A DNA stretch of 42,571 nt from an uncultured Planctomycetota bacterium (GTDB lineage Bacteria; Planctomycetota; Phycisphaerae; UBA1845; UTPLA1), in assembly GCA_900696465.1 (NCBI GenBank), contig CAADGE010000045.1, positions 1-42,571 on the forward strand. Reading direction: 5' to 3'. Below the pieces are notes generated by a model. The model was not told the origin of the DNA. It did no database searches and worked only from the letters and a program-made list of their open reading frames with translations. Both the position numbers and the translations under genes were made by a program. This document shows positions 1-8,431 of this stretch, in pieces. How positions within the stretch are numbered: the stretch's first letter is position 1; every line of letters starts with the position of its first letter.

Positions 1-2
1 CA

Positions 3-152
3 CATGACGAAGGCGCCGCGTGGGAGGCCTTCTACGAGTGGGCGTACGAACAATGCTGGGGCGGCGACTGCGAGGAATCGACGGCGGAACAGTTCCGCCG
101 CATGATCGACAAGAAGCGCGAACTGGGACTGCCGCTGGAGCGAAGCTGGTGA
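3..152 (+). CDS. C-terminal end of an unknown protein (5' end outside window)
   Basis: A reading frame is open from the left edge of the window and ends at a TGA at 150-152, giving 49 residues beginning HDEGAAWEAF and ending LPLERSW. The piece is acidic and rich in Trp and Cys (it contains YEQCWGGDCEES), followed by a basic amphipathic stretch (FRRMIDKKRELG). Codon use is GC-rich like the neighbouring genes, which supports it being real. I do not recognise the family from this fragment. It converges on the lemA-like gene, 29 bases away. Confidence 0.5.
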   Translation, partial: HDEGAAWEAFYEWAYEQCWGGDCEESTAEQFRRMIDKKRELGLPLERSW

Positions 153-181
153 TTCCGTCGCATCGCCCAGGAGAGTTGACG

Positions 182-799
182 CTATGGGTTTGCGCCCCTG
201 GTTAAGATCCCTTGCACCTGCGGCGTGGCGCGGACGGCGTGGTCTTCGACTTCGAAGAAGTCTTCCTCGCGGCGGCTCATCAGGCGGGCCACGATCATCG
301 AGGGAAACTGTTGCACCAGGGTATTGTGCTCGCGGACGTTGGCGTTGTAGAAACGCCGCGCCGCCGCGATGCGGTCCTCCGTATTCACCAGCTCGCGCTG
401 GAGCTGCAGAAAGTTCTCGCTGGCCTTCAGGTCGGGGTACCGCTCGGCCAGGGCGAGCAGTTGATTGGTACAGTGGACCAACTCGTTTTCGTCGTCGGCC
501 TGGTCGCGGATGCGGCCGTGATTGGCGGCGGCGCGGTTACGCGCGGAGATGACGGCTTCGAAGGTGCTTCGCTCGTGCTGGGCGTAACCCTTGACGCTCT
601 CGACGAGATTGGGGATCAGGTCGTAGCGACGGCGAAGCACCACGTCCACATTCGACCAGCTCTCGTGGATGAGATTCTTCAGCCGGATGAAACGGTTAAG
701 CGTAACGACGAACCAGATGACCGGCACCAGCACGACCGCCGCAACAACGGCCGGCACGATCGGAAACCCATCGACCTGTACTTGTGCATGCAACTGCAT
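182..799 (-). CDS. lemA: LemA family protein
   Basis: The product is 205 aa if the ATG at 799 is used; a TTG at 817 in the same frame would add six residues. An N-terminal membrane helix (about residues 10-33) precedes the LemA helical bundle, recognised from NLIHESWSNVDVVLRRRYDLIPNL, YAQHERSTFEAV and FYNANVREHN. LemA proteins are about 180-200 aa inner-membrane proteins with one N-terminal helix; their molecular role is not settled. The gene lies 60 bases downstream of another membrane-protein gene on the same strand, which fits an operon. No clear Shine-Dalgarno was seen in front of either start, so the exact start is uncertain. The family call is secure. Confidence 0.88.
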   Translation of the reverse strand: MQLHAQVQVDGFPIVPAVVAAVVLVPVIWFVVTLNRFIRLKNLIHESWSNVDVVLRRRYDLIPNLVESVKGYAQHERSTFEAVISARNRAAANHGRIRDQADDENELVHCTNQLLALAERYPDLKASENFLQLQRELVNTEDRIAAARRFYNANVREHNTLVQQFPSMIVARLMSRREEDFFEVEDHAVRATPQVQGILTRGANP

Positions 800-859
800 C
801 GAAGCATCGTACACCAACGTCGACCGATGACAACGTCGCCATTTGCCGCGCAGGGCCGA

Positions 860-1582
860 TCAGCCAGTGATGCGACGGGCGGCGTCCGACGACTTTCCGA
901 CACCGAGGTCCTCGCGGACATACTCGGGAATGCGATCGACGAACCCCTCGATGGCGGACATCACCAGCGGCAGTTCACTCGGACGGTAACGGCTGGTGTT
1001 CCAGATCAGGATCACCGGCCCGGCGAGTTGCCAGTCATAGCGCGGCAGCGTGAGCAGATACTCGATCATCTGCGGATGCAGCAGATCGTACGCCAACTTG
1101 CGATCGCAACTGCTGACGTGGTAGCGGCGCGAGAACTCGTCGCTCTCGAAATTGATGTCATCGAATCCGACCGCCGCCGCGAGCTTGTCAAATATCCCCT
1201 CGGGGCGCATTCGCAACCGCGGCAGGGCTATCGGAACGGTCGCGATGACCACGCCCACGCGGTGCGTCTGCTGATTCTTCCCGCTGCCGGTCGTGTAACG
1301 AAAGTCGAACATCTCCCAGCGAATCCCGTTTCGCATGCCCTCAATGAGATTCGCCGATTTGCGACTATGGCCGCGATCCAGCGGGGTAAAAGCACGATAG
1401 CGATCGTGAATCCCGCCGGGGTGTGCCCGGAAAGAAAGCCCGAGGGAATCGGCAAGTTCATGAAGCTCCTTGCGGCGCTTCTCGGCGGCAAGGTAGCTGT
1501 AAATGGCGATCACAATGCCGACCGCCAGCGCCGCGAACACCAGAAAGGACTGAAAGAACTCCGGCATACCATCGGCAGTCAC
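860..1582 (-). CDS. Single-helix membrane protein of unknown function upstream of lemA
   Basis: 240 aa starting at GTG. The start is supported by AGGGGAG six bases upstream; an ATG five codons in lacks such a site. One N-terminal membrane helix (about residues 10-30) is followed by a short charged coiled segment (AAEKRRKELHELADSLGL) and a soluble domain of about 190 residues with no motif I can name. The arrangement (helix, short coil, mixed alpha/beta domain ending in a positively charged tail) resembles the uncharacterised proteins often found beside LemA. Together with the following lemA-like gene it forms a likely two-gene operon. Function unknown; the coding call is good because a long antisense frame over the same DNA has no recognisable content. 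Confidence 0.72.
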   Translation of the reverse strand: MTADGMPEFFQSFLVFAALAVGIVIAIYSYLAAEKRRKELHELADSLGLSFRAHPGGIHDRYRAFTPLDRGHSRKSANLIEGMRNGIRWEMFDFRYTTGSGKNQQTHRVGVVIATVPIALPRLRMRPEGIFDKLAAAVGFDDINFESDEFSRRYHVSSCDRKLAYDLLHPQMIEYLLTLPRYDWQLAGPVILIWNTSRYRPSELPLVMSAIEGFVDRIPEYVREDLGVGKSSDAARRITG

Positions 1583-1719
1583 GTGTCACTCCCCTGTCGC
1601 CCTCACTGAGGGGAAGGCATTCATCTGGCAAAGTCTGCCCAACTTAACGAGCACCGACCAGCGCGAACAACTTGCCCCGAAACCATTCGCGGAATCATAC
1701 CACGAACGCAGGGGATTTC

Positions 1720-1749
1720 TTGACAGTTGGTTCGTTCGCCTGATAAACT
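1720..1749 (+). promoter_or_regulatory. Candidate sigma-70 promoter for the lipoprotein gene at 1876
   Basis: TTGACA at 1720-1725 and TAAACT at 1744-1749 are separated by 18 bases. Transcription would start near 1756 and give a leader of about 120 bases before the ATG at 1876. The leader contains short GC-rich inverted repeats but no riboswitch I recognise. Confidence 0.45.
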
Positions 1750-1875
1750 CGCGTCTGTCTGAACGGCACAGAATCTCCGCGGGTCGCTCCGGTCGTCTCC
1801 GGCCGGAAACCGCGTGCCGCATTCGCGGCTGGGCAACCGAAGTCGTTGTGTACACCATCGTTGGGAGGGACCGAC

Positions 1876-2562
1876 ATGAATCCGATCGCTTACCGTCTCA
1901 CGTTCCAGGCCCGATCGTTCCTTTGCATCGCCCTGCTGTTGAGCATGCATGTCATGTCCGGCTGCGGCACGATGCCCAATGTCTTCGCCGGCGGATCTTA
2001 TGTGGTCGAACTCACAGCCGATCACCCGCTGACCAATGGTCTCAAAGGCACACCCTTATCCGGTGCGAAGTCCATCGAGATCAACCCTCTCACGCGCCAG
2101 TTCCGGCTCATCTACCCCGATGGCTCGCGGCACCTGAGCGGTACCTTTACCGAGAATGGCGGGCAGAAGACGATCAGCTCAATGAGCATCGGAGCAGGAA
2201 GCAACATCGTCACCCTCGATTTCAACAGCATCAACGAGATCACGCGCATCGCCAGCGGCGGCGGTCAGAGCTGGTATCGCCCCGGCTTCAACCCCAATGC
2301 GCCTTCGGCCCCCTCGGCGCCTTCCGCCCCTTCGGCACGGACGATCGAGAGCCAGATGCAAACCTACATGACCGCGAACGCCGATCTGCTCCAGGCCGCG
2401 GCGGAATACGACGCCCAACAGTCTGATGGTATCAAGGCAGGCGACCCGGCCGGTTTCGGTCCGTGGGCGATTGTGGCCGTCTTCGCATGGATCGCCGCCA
2501 CCACCGTTGGCGCGTTGATCTTTGTCTTCCAGGTGGCCGTCCTGCTTGGCCTAGTCATCTAA
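1876..2562 (+). CDS. Putative lipoprotein with PSA repeat and C-terminal membrane helix
   Basis: 228 aa from the ATG at 1876, chosen because GGGAGGG lies seven bases upstream; an in-frame start at 1846 would put ten residues before the signal peptide. The N terminus is a lipoprotein signal (hydrophobic residues about 14-28, then MSGC with Cys30 as the lipidation site). A beta-rich region of about 110 residues follows (SKSIEINPLTRQFRLIYPDG, LDFNSINEIT). Then come four tandem Pro-Ser-Ala units (residues 143-154) acting as a linker, and a hydrophobic C-terminal segment of about 30 residues that is probably a membrane helix. Lipid anchor plus C-terminal helix is unusual. No family recognised; no partner genes on this strand. 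Confidence 0.75.
   Translation: MNPIAYRLTFQARSFLCIALLLSMHVMSGCGTMPNVFAGGSYVVELTADHPLTNGLKGTPLSGAKSIEINPLTRQFRLIYPDGSRHLSGTFTENGGQKTISSMSIGAGSNIVTLDFNSINEITRIASGGGQSWYRPGFNPNAPSAPSAPSAPSARTIESQMQTYMTANADLLQAAAEYDAQQSDGIKAGDPAGFGPWAIVAVFAWIAATTVGALIFVFQVAVLLGLVI
2302..2337 (+). repeat. Four 9-bp tandem units encoding Pro-Ser-Ala
   Basis: Four consecutive in-frame 9-bp units (CCN-TCN-GCN) encode (PSA)4 in the lipoprotein linker. The units differ at third codon positions, so the repeat is not perfect at DNA level and probably not very slippage-prone. Confidence 0.8.
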
Positions 2563-2611
2563 CGGACTTGGCGATCGGTAATCCGCGAACGAACCTTTGT
2601 TCGATTCTTCA

Positions 2612-2645
2612 CAAGCCCGCTCGTTCCGATGGGACGGCGGGCTTG
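2612..2645 (+). terminator. Hairpin terminator after the lipoprotein gene
   Basis: A perfect 9-bp inverted repeat (CAAGCCCGC / GCGGGCTTG) with a 16-base loop lies 50 bases after the lipoprotein stop and is followed by TCTGTT. The T-run is weak, so termination efficiency is uncertain. Confidence 0.5.
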
Positions 2646-2952
2646 TCTGTTGCCGGGATCGCGACCCGGCACTTGACCGACGGCGGTTACCGCGTGTATG
2701 CTTATCATTTGACCAGTCTGAATTGTTGATGACAGGGCCGGTACGATGTCAACGCCTCAGGAAAGAATCGACCAGCGCGTGTGCGAAAGCCGCGCAGACA
2801 CCTGATATTTTACAGCGATCCCCCCTCACCCAACGGGTCGATCGGCCGGCGAGCGGCGATCGACCCAATTTTATGCGCGCCACGCCTGCTTACTTCGAAA
2901 AGAGTGGCCCCGCCGCCGTCTCATCGCGATCAATCAGTTCTTCAGTCCGAGA
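2646..2952. other. Gene-free stretch between convergent genes; possible small RNA
   Basis: I see no convincing protein gene here. Two features stand out on the plus strand: a promoter-like pair (TTGACC 2673-2678, 18-base spacer, TATGCT 2697-2702) and a strong hairpin followed by AATTTT at 2835-2872. Together they could delimit an RNA of roughly 160 bases. This is inference only. Confidence 0.25.
2835..2872 (+). terminator. Strong hairpin with T-run
   Basis: A perfect 10-bp inverted repeat (GGGTCGATCG 2835-2844 / CGATCGACCC 2857-2866) with a 12-base loop is followed by AATTTT. It has the form of a factor-independent terminator on the plus strand. In the minus direction it could also protect the end of the ATPase gene, though no T-run follows there. 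Confidence 0.55.
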
Positions 2953-4404
2953 TCACTCAAGCTGCACAGTTGCGCGGCTGCTCATGCTCGATTTTCCCAT
3001 GACGAGGTTTTGGCCGACGGTGTAGCAGTAGAGGCTCGCGGGTAGAAACTCGACACGTACGCCTTCTCGTTCGGTTGAACCGTGAAACGTACGAGTCGTG
3101 ACTCTAATTCCCCTCAAGCCGTTTCGCTTGCAGAACTCGGTCTGCGCCTTGAGTTCTTCCGGATGCTTGCCGGGCCGATCGCTCCATTTCACCTCGACGG
3201 CCCACTCGAGAGTCCTTCGGCCCAAGCTGACAATGTCGACTTCGCCGCCCTTCCACCGGGCATAATGCAACTTCTGTGGAGAATGAAACCACTGGGAAAA
3301 AATCGCGGTCTCAACCAGTGAGCCGAGTTGCTCATCATCTGCGGTAATCGGTTGAAAAAGTGCGCTTCGCATGGAGGGATTGGTCAGGTAGACCTTAAAA
3401 TAGTTCGCCCGCTGAAACCGTCGTCCGCTATGATCCACACGATGAACGACGCGAATGAGAAACGCCGCTTCCAGGTACTCGATGTATTTTTTGATGGTGT
3501 TCTTGACGACTCCGGAATTCTTGGAAAGTTCGGTCAAAGAAACCTCCTGTGCGGTGTTCAATGCCAGAGTCGTAAAGAGATAATTGAGCTCTTGGATATC
3601 CGAGATTCCGTAGAGACCCGGAAGGTCGCGCAGAAGGACTTTGTCAATGATGTCGCTCTTTATGAACCGCTGTGGGTCGGACTGGATCTCTTCTGAAAGA
3701 ACAATCTCGGGATAACCGCCGTAGTTGAGGTAATGGACAAAGCTCTCATTGAGCGCATTGATGTTCGGTGCTTTGAACGAAGGTAAGTCGAAACCCGACG
3801 AATTGGCGACGGATTCGATCAGCGCGTCTTTTCCAAGGAGCGTTAGATACTCGTGAAACGTGAGCGGCGGGAGCAGGAAGTCCGTGAAGCGACCGGCGCC
3901 GGACTCCGTACTCTTGAGCCGCAGGGCTGCCGCGGCCGATCCGGATGCGACAAACTTGACGCGAGGCATGTCGTCCACCAGCACCTTCAGGTGGCGTTCC
4001 CAATCTCGCAAGTACTGAATCTCATCAAAAAATACGAAGCAGGGCTCCTTTCTTACTTTCGTCTTCGTTTCGTTTACGAATAGGTCTACCAGTTCATCGA
4101 GGCGAAGTCCGTTGTAAATTGGGTGATCGACCGACACATAGCAGATCCGTCGGCCGGACACTCCCTGGTCGATGAGCCTCTGAATTGAATGGTGAATCAG
4201 GACCGTCTTTCCGACCCGGCGCGGGCCCAGGAGCACGACGGCTCGCCGAATCCCCTCTGCCTTCAATAAAGTCAAGAAGAGCCCGAGGTATTCACGGGGA
4301 CGTGCATAGTCTCGATACTGCTTGGCAATCTGGTGAGGAGGGGTCCACCACGGATTCTCCAAACGCATGCGCGCCGCAACTTGTTCCGCAGGAACCGTAC
4401 GCAT
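2953..4404 (-). CDS. AAA ATPase of the AAA_14/DUF4143 family
   Basis: 483 aa. The Walker A motif is GPRRVGKT (residues 60-67) and the Walker B motif FVFFDEIQYL (about 123-132), followed by a sensor-like VKFVASGSAAAAL. The C-terminal half has the DUF4143 pattern: a helix-turn-helix-like segment (SLTELSKNSGVVKNTIKKYIEYLEAA, written here in parts: LTELSKNSGV, NTIKKYIEYL), then EVDIVSLGRRTLEWAVEVKW, resembling a PD-(D/E)XK-type core. Such proteins are common, patchily distributed and of unclear role; they are often carried by mobile DNA. The gene and especially its 5' flank are more AT-rich than the neighbours, which suggests horizontal acquisition. It sits directly downstream of top6B, where top6A would normally be expected. 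Confidence 0.88.
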   Translation of the reverse strand: MRTVPAEQVAARMRLENPWWTPPHQIAKQYRDYARPREYLGLFLTLLKAEGIRRAVVLLGPRRVGKTVLIHHSIQRLIDQGVSGRRICYVSVDHPIYNGLRLDELVDLFVNETKTKVRKEPCFVFFDEIQYLRDWERHLKVLVDDMPRVKFVASGSAAAALRLKSTESGAGRFTDFLLPPLTFHEYLTLLGKDALIESVANSSGFDLPSFKAPNINALNESFVHYLNYGGYPEIVLSEEIQSDPQRFIKSDIIDKVLLRDLPGLYGISDIQELNYLFTTLALNTAQEVSLTELSKNSGVVKNTIKKYIEYLEAAFLIRVVHRVDHSGRRFQRANYFKVYLTNPSMRSALFQPITADDEQLGSLVETAIFSQWFHSPQKLHYARWKGGEVDIVSLGRRTLEWAVEVKWSDRPGKHPEELKAQTEFCKRNGLRGIRVTTRTFHGSTEREGVRVEFLPASLYCYTVGQNLVMGKSSMSSRATVQLE

Positions 4405-4433
4405 CTATCACCCACAACAAGTGAATCCACGAT

Positions 4434-4474
4434 ATTCTATCGATTGGCAAGCTAAGATCAATCGATTGATCTTA
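4434..4474 (-). promoter_or_regulatory. Promoter of the AAA ATPase gene overlapped by a perfect 22-bp palindrome
   Basis: On the minus strand, TTGATC (4461-4456), a 16-base spacer and TAGAAT (4439-4434) form a good sigma-70 promoter 30 bases before the ATG at 4404. The sequence 4453-4474 is a perfect palindrome with half-site TAAGATCAATC, and the -35 element lies inside it. This is the geometry of a repressor site; the regulator is unknown, possibly the gene product itself. Confidence 0.55.
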
Positions 4475-4543
4475 ATTGATAATCTTCCATAAAGCCATTA
4501 AATGCAAATACTTAAGAAATCGCAGTGGCAGAGTTTTATCGAG

Positions 4544-6559
4544 CTAAGCTTGCTTGTTGAACAAGGGTCCAGTAATCTCGCTTGATGGGGCGACGACGAT
4601 CGTATTCTCCCCGTACTCCGAGCCGGGCTGCTGAACCGCGGCCTTCTTCCGGCCCTTGCCCTCACTGCCTCCGATCAATTCGACCTGTTCATCGGCTCGG
4701 GCCGTGACGCGCTTCGCGATCGCCAGGAGTTGTTCGGTCAGTTCCTTCTTGTTCACACGCTTGATCTCGCCGCAGGCGTTGACCACCTCGCCGATGTAGC
4801 GCGTGAATGCGCTGCGTCGGTCGGACTCGTACTTGGCTTTCTTTCGGCGATTCAGATACGCCTGAAGCTTCCGCGCACAGTCCTGCACCGCCAGCTTGAT
4901 CTCCTTGCGGATTTCATCGTAGTCGGCGATGGCCTCCTTGCCTTCGCTGGTAAACGGCACCCAGACGCTCGCCATGTGAACGAAGATTGCCAGCGGGCCG
5001 AGCGGCAGACTGCCGCCGGGCTGCGAAAGCCCGTAGCGACGCCAGTCCACATCGAGCACGGACTTATAAATGCAGCAGGCCGAAAGTTGATAGAGCAGCG
5101 GCACACGATTGGCAAAACGCATCAATCGTGCAGGAGATGGGCCGCGCGACTCCTGTACGACCTTCCCGCGCCGTACGACCGATTCGCTTGTCGGCTTGGA
5201 CTCGTCGTCTTCCGCGTGCGGGTCCGGGCCCAATTCACCACCGTAGGCCAAACCGACCTCGATCTGAAACGGATTGCCACGATAGACCGCCGGCGGCCGC
5301 GTGCCCGCAGTGAAGAACTCGGCTTTTACGCCCTTGAGCAGACCTGCAAGAATCTGCTGCGGACCGATCGGTGAAAGACAGTCGGTCGATGGCGCGCGGA
5401 TCGGCGTCTCCTGCATGGCCTTGTAAAGCGTCTCCGCCTCGTGCGTACCGATGCGAGACGGCCGCGACCGTGGGCTGATCTTTGCCTTTTCGCAGATGGT
5501 GCTGGCGGCAGCGCTGCTGACGCGTGAAAACTCGCCGTGCAGAAACTGGGCCACCGTCGACTGACGCGCATCTTTGAGCATCTTGATCAGCACACCCAGT
5601 TCGATGCCGTACGGATGCGGCTTGATCTCCGTCGTTGGTTCCGGCGCGGTCTCCGTACCGCGCGGAAACTCGGTCAACTCGCCCGCGGGATCAACAAATT
5701 CAAAGCGTGCGTGCGGGTTCGCAATAGCCGTCTGTTCGAGGTACTCATCCACCGACGAGCGGCCCTTCTGATACGTGCCGACCAGCTCGATCTTCACTTC
5801 GGTACCGTGGGGCCAGTCCACATCAACCGTCTTGTCCTTGACAATCTGCGGCGCGTTTGTCTTTGTGTTGATCTGCAGCTCGTAGTAATGCGCTGCCGAG
5901 CGCGCCCCGGTGCGCGAAGTGATACGCACACTCTTTCCCGTGGTGAGCAGGCCGTACATGCCGGCGGCGGAAATACCGATGCCCTGCTGGCCGCGACTCA
6001 TTTTGAGCCGGTGAAACTTCGACCCGTAAAGCAGCTTGCCGAAGATATAGGGGATCTGCGTCTTGACGATGCCAGGGCCGTTGTCGCGAACCGTGACGAC
6101 GTAGCGCTCCGCATCCGTCTGCTCGATCTTCACGTGGATATCCGGCAGGATGCCCGCCTCTTCGCACGCGTCGAGCGAATTATCGACGGCTTCCTTCACC
6201 GTGGTGAGCAGGGCCTTGCGCTTGTTGTCGAAGCCGAGCAGGTGGCGATTCTTGGCGAAGAACTCCGAGACGGAAATTTCCCGCTGCGCCTTGGACATCG
6301 ACTCCGCCGTTGCGTAACCCTTCTTCGTGCGACGCTTAACCGGAGCTGGTGCTTCTGCAGCGCGTCGGGATGATGCGGATTTGCCGGCTCGGGCGGTTTG
6401 GCCTGTGGCTTCCGTGGATTTTCGATGCTTCATGGGCATGGCTGTCGGCGCCTCTTGCGGAGAATCAAGTGCAGGGCCGCGCTCGATCGGGAAGAGCAGT
6501 TGCGTCCGATCGTCCTGCCTGCGTCGCGGTCTGGAAAGGGTCGGTGTCGCTGTTGCCAT
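4544..6559 (-). CDS. top6B: DNA topoisomerase VI subunit B
   Basis: 671 aa from the ATG at 6559, which has GGGGAG about six bases upstream. An upstream in-frame ATG at 6664 would overlap the divergent lipoprotein gene and is less likely. The GHKL ATPase motifs are clear: N-box [15 protein letters not shown] (about residues 122-136), DNGPGI (159-164) and [14 protein letters not shown] (from 190). An H2TH region ([17 protein letters not shown]) and the transducer domain follow. The B subunit binds ATP and clamps duplex DNA while TopVI-A cleaves it; together they relax and decatenate DNA. The first roughly 85 residues form a basic, low-complexity extension before the usual family start ([16 protein letters not shown]). 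No top6A gene is in the window; the adjacent downstream gene is an AT-rich AAA ATPase. Confidence 0.95.
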   Translation of the reverse strand: MATATPTLSRPRRRQDDRTQLLFPIERGPALDSPQEAPTAMPMKHRKSTEATGQTARAGKSASSRRAAEAPAPVKRRTKKGYATAESMSKAQREISVSEFFAKNRHLLGFDNKRKALLTTVKEAVDNSLDACEEAGILPDIHVKIEQTDAERYVVTVRDNGPGIVKTQIPYIFGKLLYGSKFHRLKMSRGQQGIGISAAGMYGLLTTGKSVRITSRTGARSAAHYYELQINTKTNAPQIVKDKTVDVDWPHGTEVKIELVGTYQKGRSSVDEYLEQTAIANPHARFEFVDPAGELTEFPRGTETAPEPTTEIKPHPYGIELGVLIKMLKDARQSTVAQFLHGEFSRVSSAAASTICEKAKISPRSRPSRIGTHEAETLYKAMQETPIRAPSTDCLSPIGPQQILAGLLKGVKAEFFTAGTRPPAVYRGNPFQIEVGLAYGGELGPDPHAEDDESKPTSESVVRRGKVVQESRGPSPARLMRFANRVPLLYQLSACCIYKSVLDVDWRRYGLSQPGGSLPLGPLAIFVHMASVWVPFTSEGKEAIADYDEIRKEIKLAVQDCARKLQAYLNRRKKAKYESDRRSAFTRYIGEVVNACGEIKRVNKKELTEQLLAIAKRVTARADEQVELIGGSEGKGRKKAAVQQPGSEYGENTIVVAPSSEITGPLFNKQA

Positions 6560-6649
6560 CCCTGGCTCCCCGGTTTGTTCGTCTTCGCGTCCGCGTCCAT
6601 AATAGTCATCGGCCGTAACGCTACAAGGCCGGAAGGACAACCGTTTGAT

Positions 6650-7402
6650 ATGCCGCTCACTCACTCTCGCGTACGGCTCACGATCACGTTGCTCCTGTTG
6701 TTATCGCTGACCGGCTGTCCGGCGCTGGATGTTTGGCGACCGCCGGCACCGACGCCCGAGGAATACGCCCGTGGGCTGATCGTGCTCTACCCCGGCTCGT
6801 CCAACATGCACATCGAAATGCTCGCGTTTTACCTGGCGCTCAAGGAAGCGGGCATCGATCTGGCCATCGAAGTGCGGCCGTGGGGAGAGTTTCTCGAACA
6901 CGTATTCGACCCGATCGGAACGCAGCCGCTCTTCGCCCAGCGGGCAGAAGTCGAAGCGGCAAGAGTCGCTGAGTACGTCCGGGCACATCCCGGCAAGCCG
7001 GTGAACCTGATGACCTTCTCCGGCGGCGCCGTGTTTGCCGTACTCACGGCTGCGGCACTGCCGCAGGACGCGCCGGTCAATCGGGTCATCCTGCTCAGCC
7101 CGGGTATCTGGACCGGCACACCGCTCGCAGAGGCCCTCGACCGGACGACGCAGGGCCTGGTCAGTTACTACTCGCCGGGCGAGAACGGCGTTTACCTCGT
7201 TGCGCAATTCTTCGGCACGGCGGATGGGTACTTCAGTGAACCGGCCGCGGCCCTGGGCTTCAGCACGTCGGACCCGCGGCTGATACAGATTCCCTGGTCC
7301 GAGGACATGCGGGCCTTCGGCAACAACGGCGAACACCTCGATTACTTCTTCAACATTCCGTGGATCAAGGAATTCGTCGTACCATGGATCATAACCAGGT
7401 AA
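6650..7402 (+). CDS. Putative lipoprotein, alpha/beta-hydrolase-like
   Basis: 250 aa from the ATG at 6650. A longer frame runs upstream but only as the antisense of top6B. The signal peptide is short and ends LLLLSLTGC, so Cys near residue 20 is the likely lipidation site. The mature part reads like an alpha/beta hydrolase: a strand plus loop [17 protein letters not shown], a probable nucleophile elbow [13 protein letters not shown] (Ser in T-F-S-G-G, first Gly of GxSxG replaced by Thr), then VILLSPG, and a late His in [10 protein letters not shown] that could complete the triad. The substrate cannot be inferred. It is divergent from top6B and 40 bases upstream of the ribbon-protein pair, so it may lead that operon. 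Confidence 0.72.
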   Translation: MPLTHSRVRLTITLLLLLSLTGCPALDVWRPPAPTPEEYARGLIVLYPGSSNMHIEMLAFYLALKEAGIDLAIEVRPWGEFLEHVFDPIGTQPLFAQRAEVEAARVAEYVRAHPGKPVNLMTFSGGAVFAVLTAAALPQDAPVNRVILLSPGIWTGTPLAEALDRTTQGLVSYYSPGENGVYLVAQFFGTADGYFSEPAAALGFSTSDPRLIQIPWSEDMRAFGNNGEHLDYFFNIPWIKEFVVPWIITR

Positions 7403-7442
7403 TCGGTCGCGTTCGCTCCTGCGATGCCGGGAGAGTGTGCAC

Positions 7443-7925
7443 ATGCCCTCTCACTCGAGCTCTGAGACAAACGAACATATTCCGTCTCCCGCTCACCGCG
7501 TCCTGTCGGCAAAGTCTCGCGTACTGGTTTCTCTACTCGTTGCCCTGGTGTTTCATGGGGTCTACGCCGGCTGGCACTGGCAGATCAAGTACCGCAGCGG
7601 ACCCGGCTTGATCTACATCTCTCCCGAGGGTGAAATCTGGAGAAGATCAGCAGCTCGTACCATTGCGACTGACTGGCTGCAAAGGTCGCTTCAAGTCAGG
7701 GCAGCGTCCATACCGGTACTGCGGCACGCTTGGCAGTCAAATCTGATCTTCACGATTCCGACATTGCTGCCCGCCTCGTTCATCGGCGTGCTGGTGTTCG
7801 CGATCCTCACGCGTCGGCGCGGGCCGCTTGATCTTCGCGATCCATACTGCCGATGCCGTCGATGCGGCTACATCCTCGCGGGGTTGGAACATCCTCGCTG
7901 TCCGGAATGCGGGGAGGTCATCTGA
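7443..7925 (+). CDS. Membrane protein with C-terminal Cys4 zinc ribbon (first of a pair)
   Basis: 160 aa. The ATG at 7443 has GGGAG nine bases upstream; a GTG at 7437 is too close to that site. Two membrane helices (about residues 27-44 and 100-122) flank a soluble loop of about 55 residues. The protein ends in CRRCGYILAGLEHPRCPECGEVI, a Cys4 ribbon placed after the second helix and so probably cytoplasmic. This tail occurs at the ends of many small planctomycete membrane proteins of unknown role. Its TGA overlaps the ATG of the next gene by one base, and the next product has the same layout, so the two are probably translated together and may form a complex. Confidence 0.75.
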   Translation: MPSHSSSETNEHIPSPAHRVLSAKSRVLVSLLVALVFHGVYAGWHWQIKYRSGPGLIYISPEGEIWRRSAARTIATDWLQRSLQVRAASIPVLRHAWQSNLIFTIPTLLPASFIGVLVFAILTRRRGPLDLRDPYCRCRRCGYILAGLEHPRCPECGEVI

Positions 7926-8311
7926 TGCACCGCACGTTGCCGATGTGGTTGCGGGTCTCCCTGGCACTGATCGCAACCCTGCTTCTCTTCTGGCCGCTTT
8001 CGGGCTTCTACTGGTGCAGCCATCTGCTCGACGAAGATACGCCGTCGCCGGATGGTAAGTGGCGACCGACCTACGTGAGCGCGCCAGCCACGCAACTGTC
8101 GCTCGAAACGTTGCAGCGAGGCGAAGTCATTCAGGATCCGGCTTCGTTGATGGAAACCACACTCTCCGTGCTCGTTGCGATCGCGCTGTACGCAATCCTC
8201 ACATCCGTCTTTGGGCCGCGCCAGGCGCAGCAGACCATCTGTCGGCGTTGCAGAAAGGTCCTGTACGGCCTGTCCGTCCCGCAATGTCCCGTCTGCGGCG
8301 AGCATATCTGA
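7925..8311 (+). CDS. Membrane protein with C-terminal Cys4 zinc ribbon (second of a pair)
   Basis: 128 aa from the ATG at 7925, which overlaps the previous stop (TGATG). Longer in-frame starts lie inside the previous gene. Helices at about residues 7-28 and 75-97 flank a loop of about 45 residues. The tail CRRCRKVLYGLSVPQCPVCGEHI is a divergent copy of the ribbon in the preceding protein (CxxC...CxxC, with Gly-Tyr replaced by Arg-Lys). The shared architecture suggests tandem duplication followed by divergence. The function of neither is known. Confidence 0.75.
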   Translation: MHRTLPMWLRVSLALIATLLLFWPLSGFYWCSHLLDEDTPSPDGKWRPTYVSAPATQLSLETLQRGEVIQDPASLMETTLSVLVAIALYAILTSVFGPRQAQQTICRRCRKVLYGLSVPQCPVCGEHI

Positions 8312-8431
8312 ATGTATCTCTCACGCCCGACGCTGCTTCTTCGTAATCCCAATGGGCCGATCAGTCGATATCGATGAAAGGACTCTGATCAGGTAGACCT
8401 GCGCATTCTGGGACGCAAGGGGTACCCGCCG

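Noticed and set aside
212-1609. Long plus-strand open frame of 465 codons
   Set aside because: It is antisense to the lemA-like gene and its partner, has no recognisable domain, and its composition is that of a shadow frame in GC-rich DNA.
6560-6664. Upstream start for top6B at 6664
   Set aside because: It would overlap the divergent lipoprotein start and has no ribosome site, while the ATG at 6559 has GGGGAG upstream.
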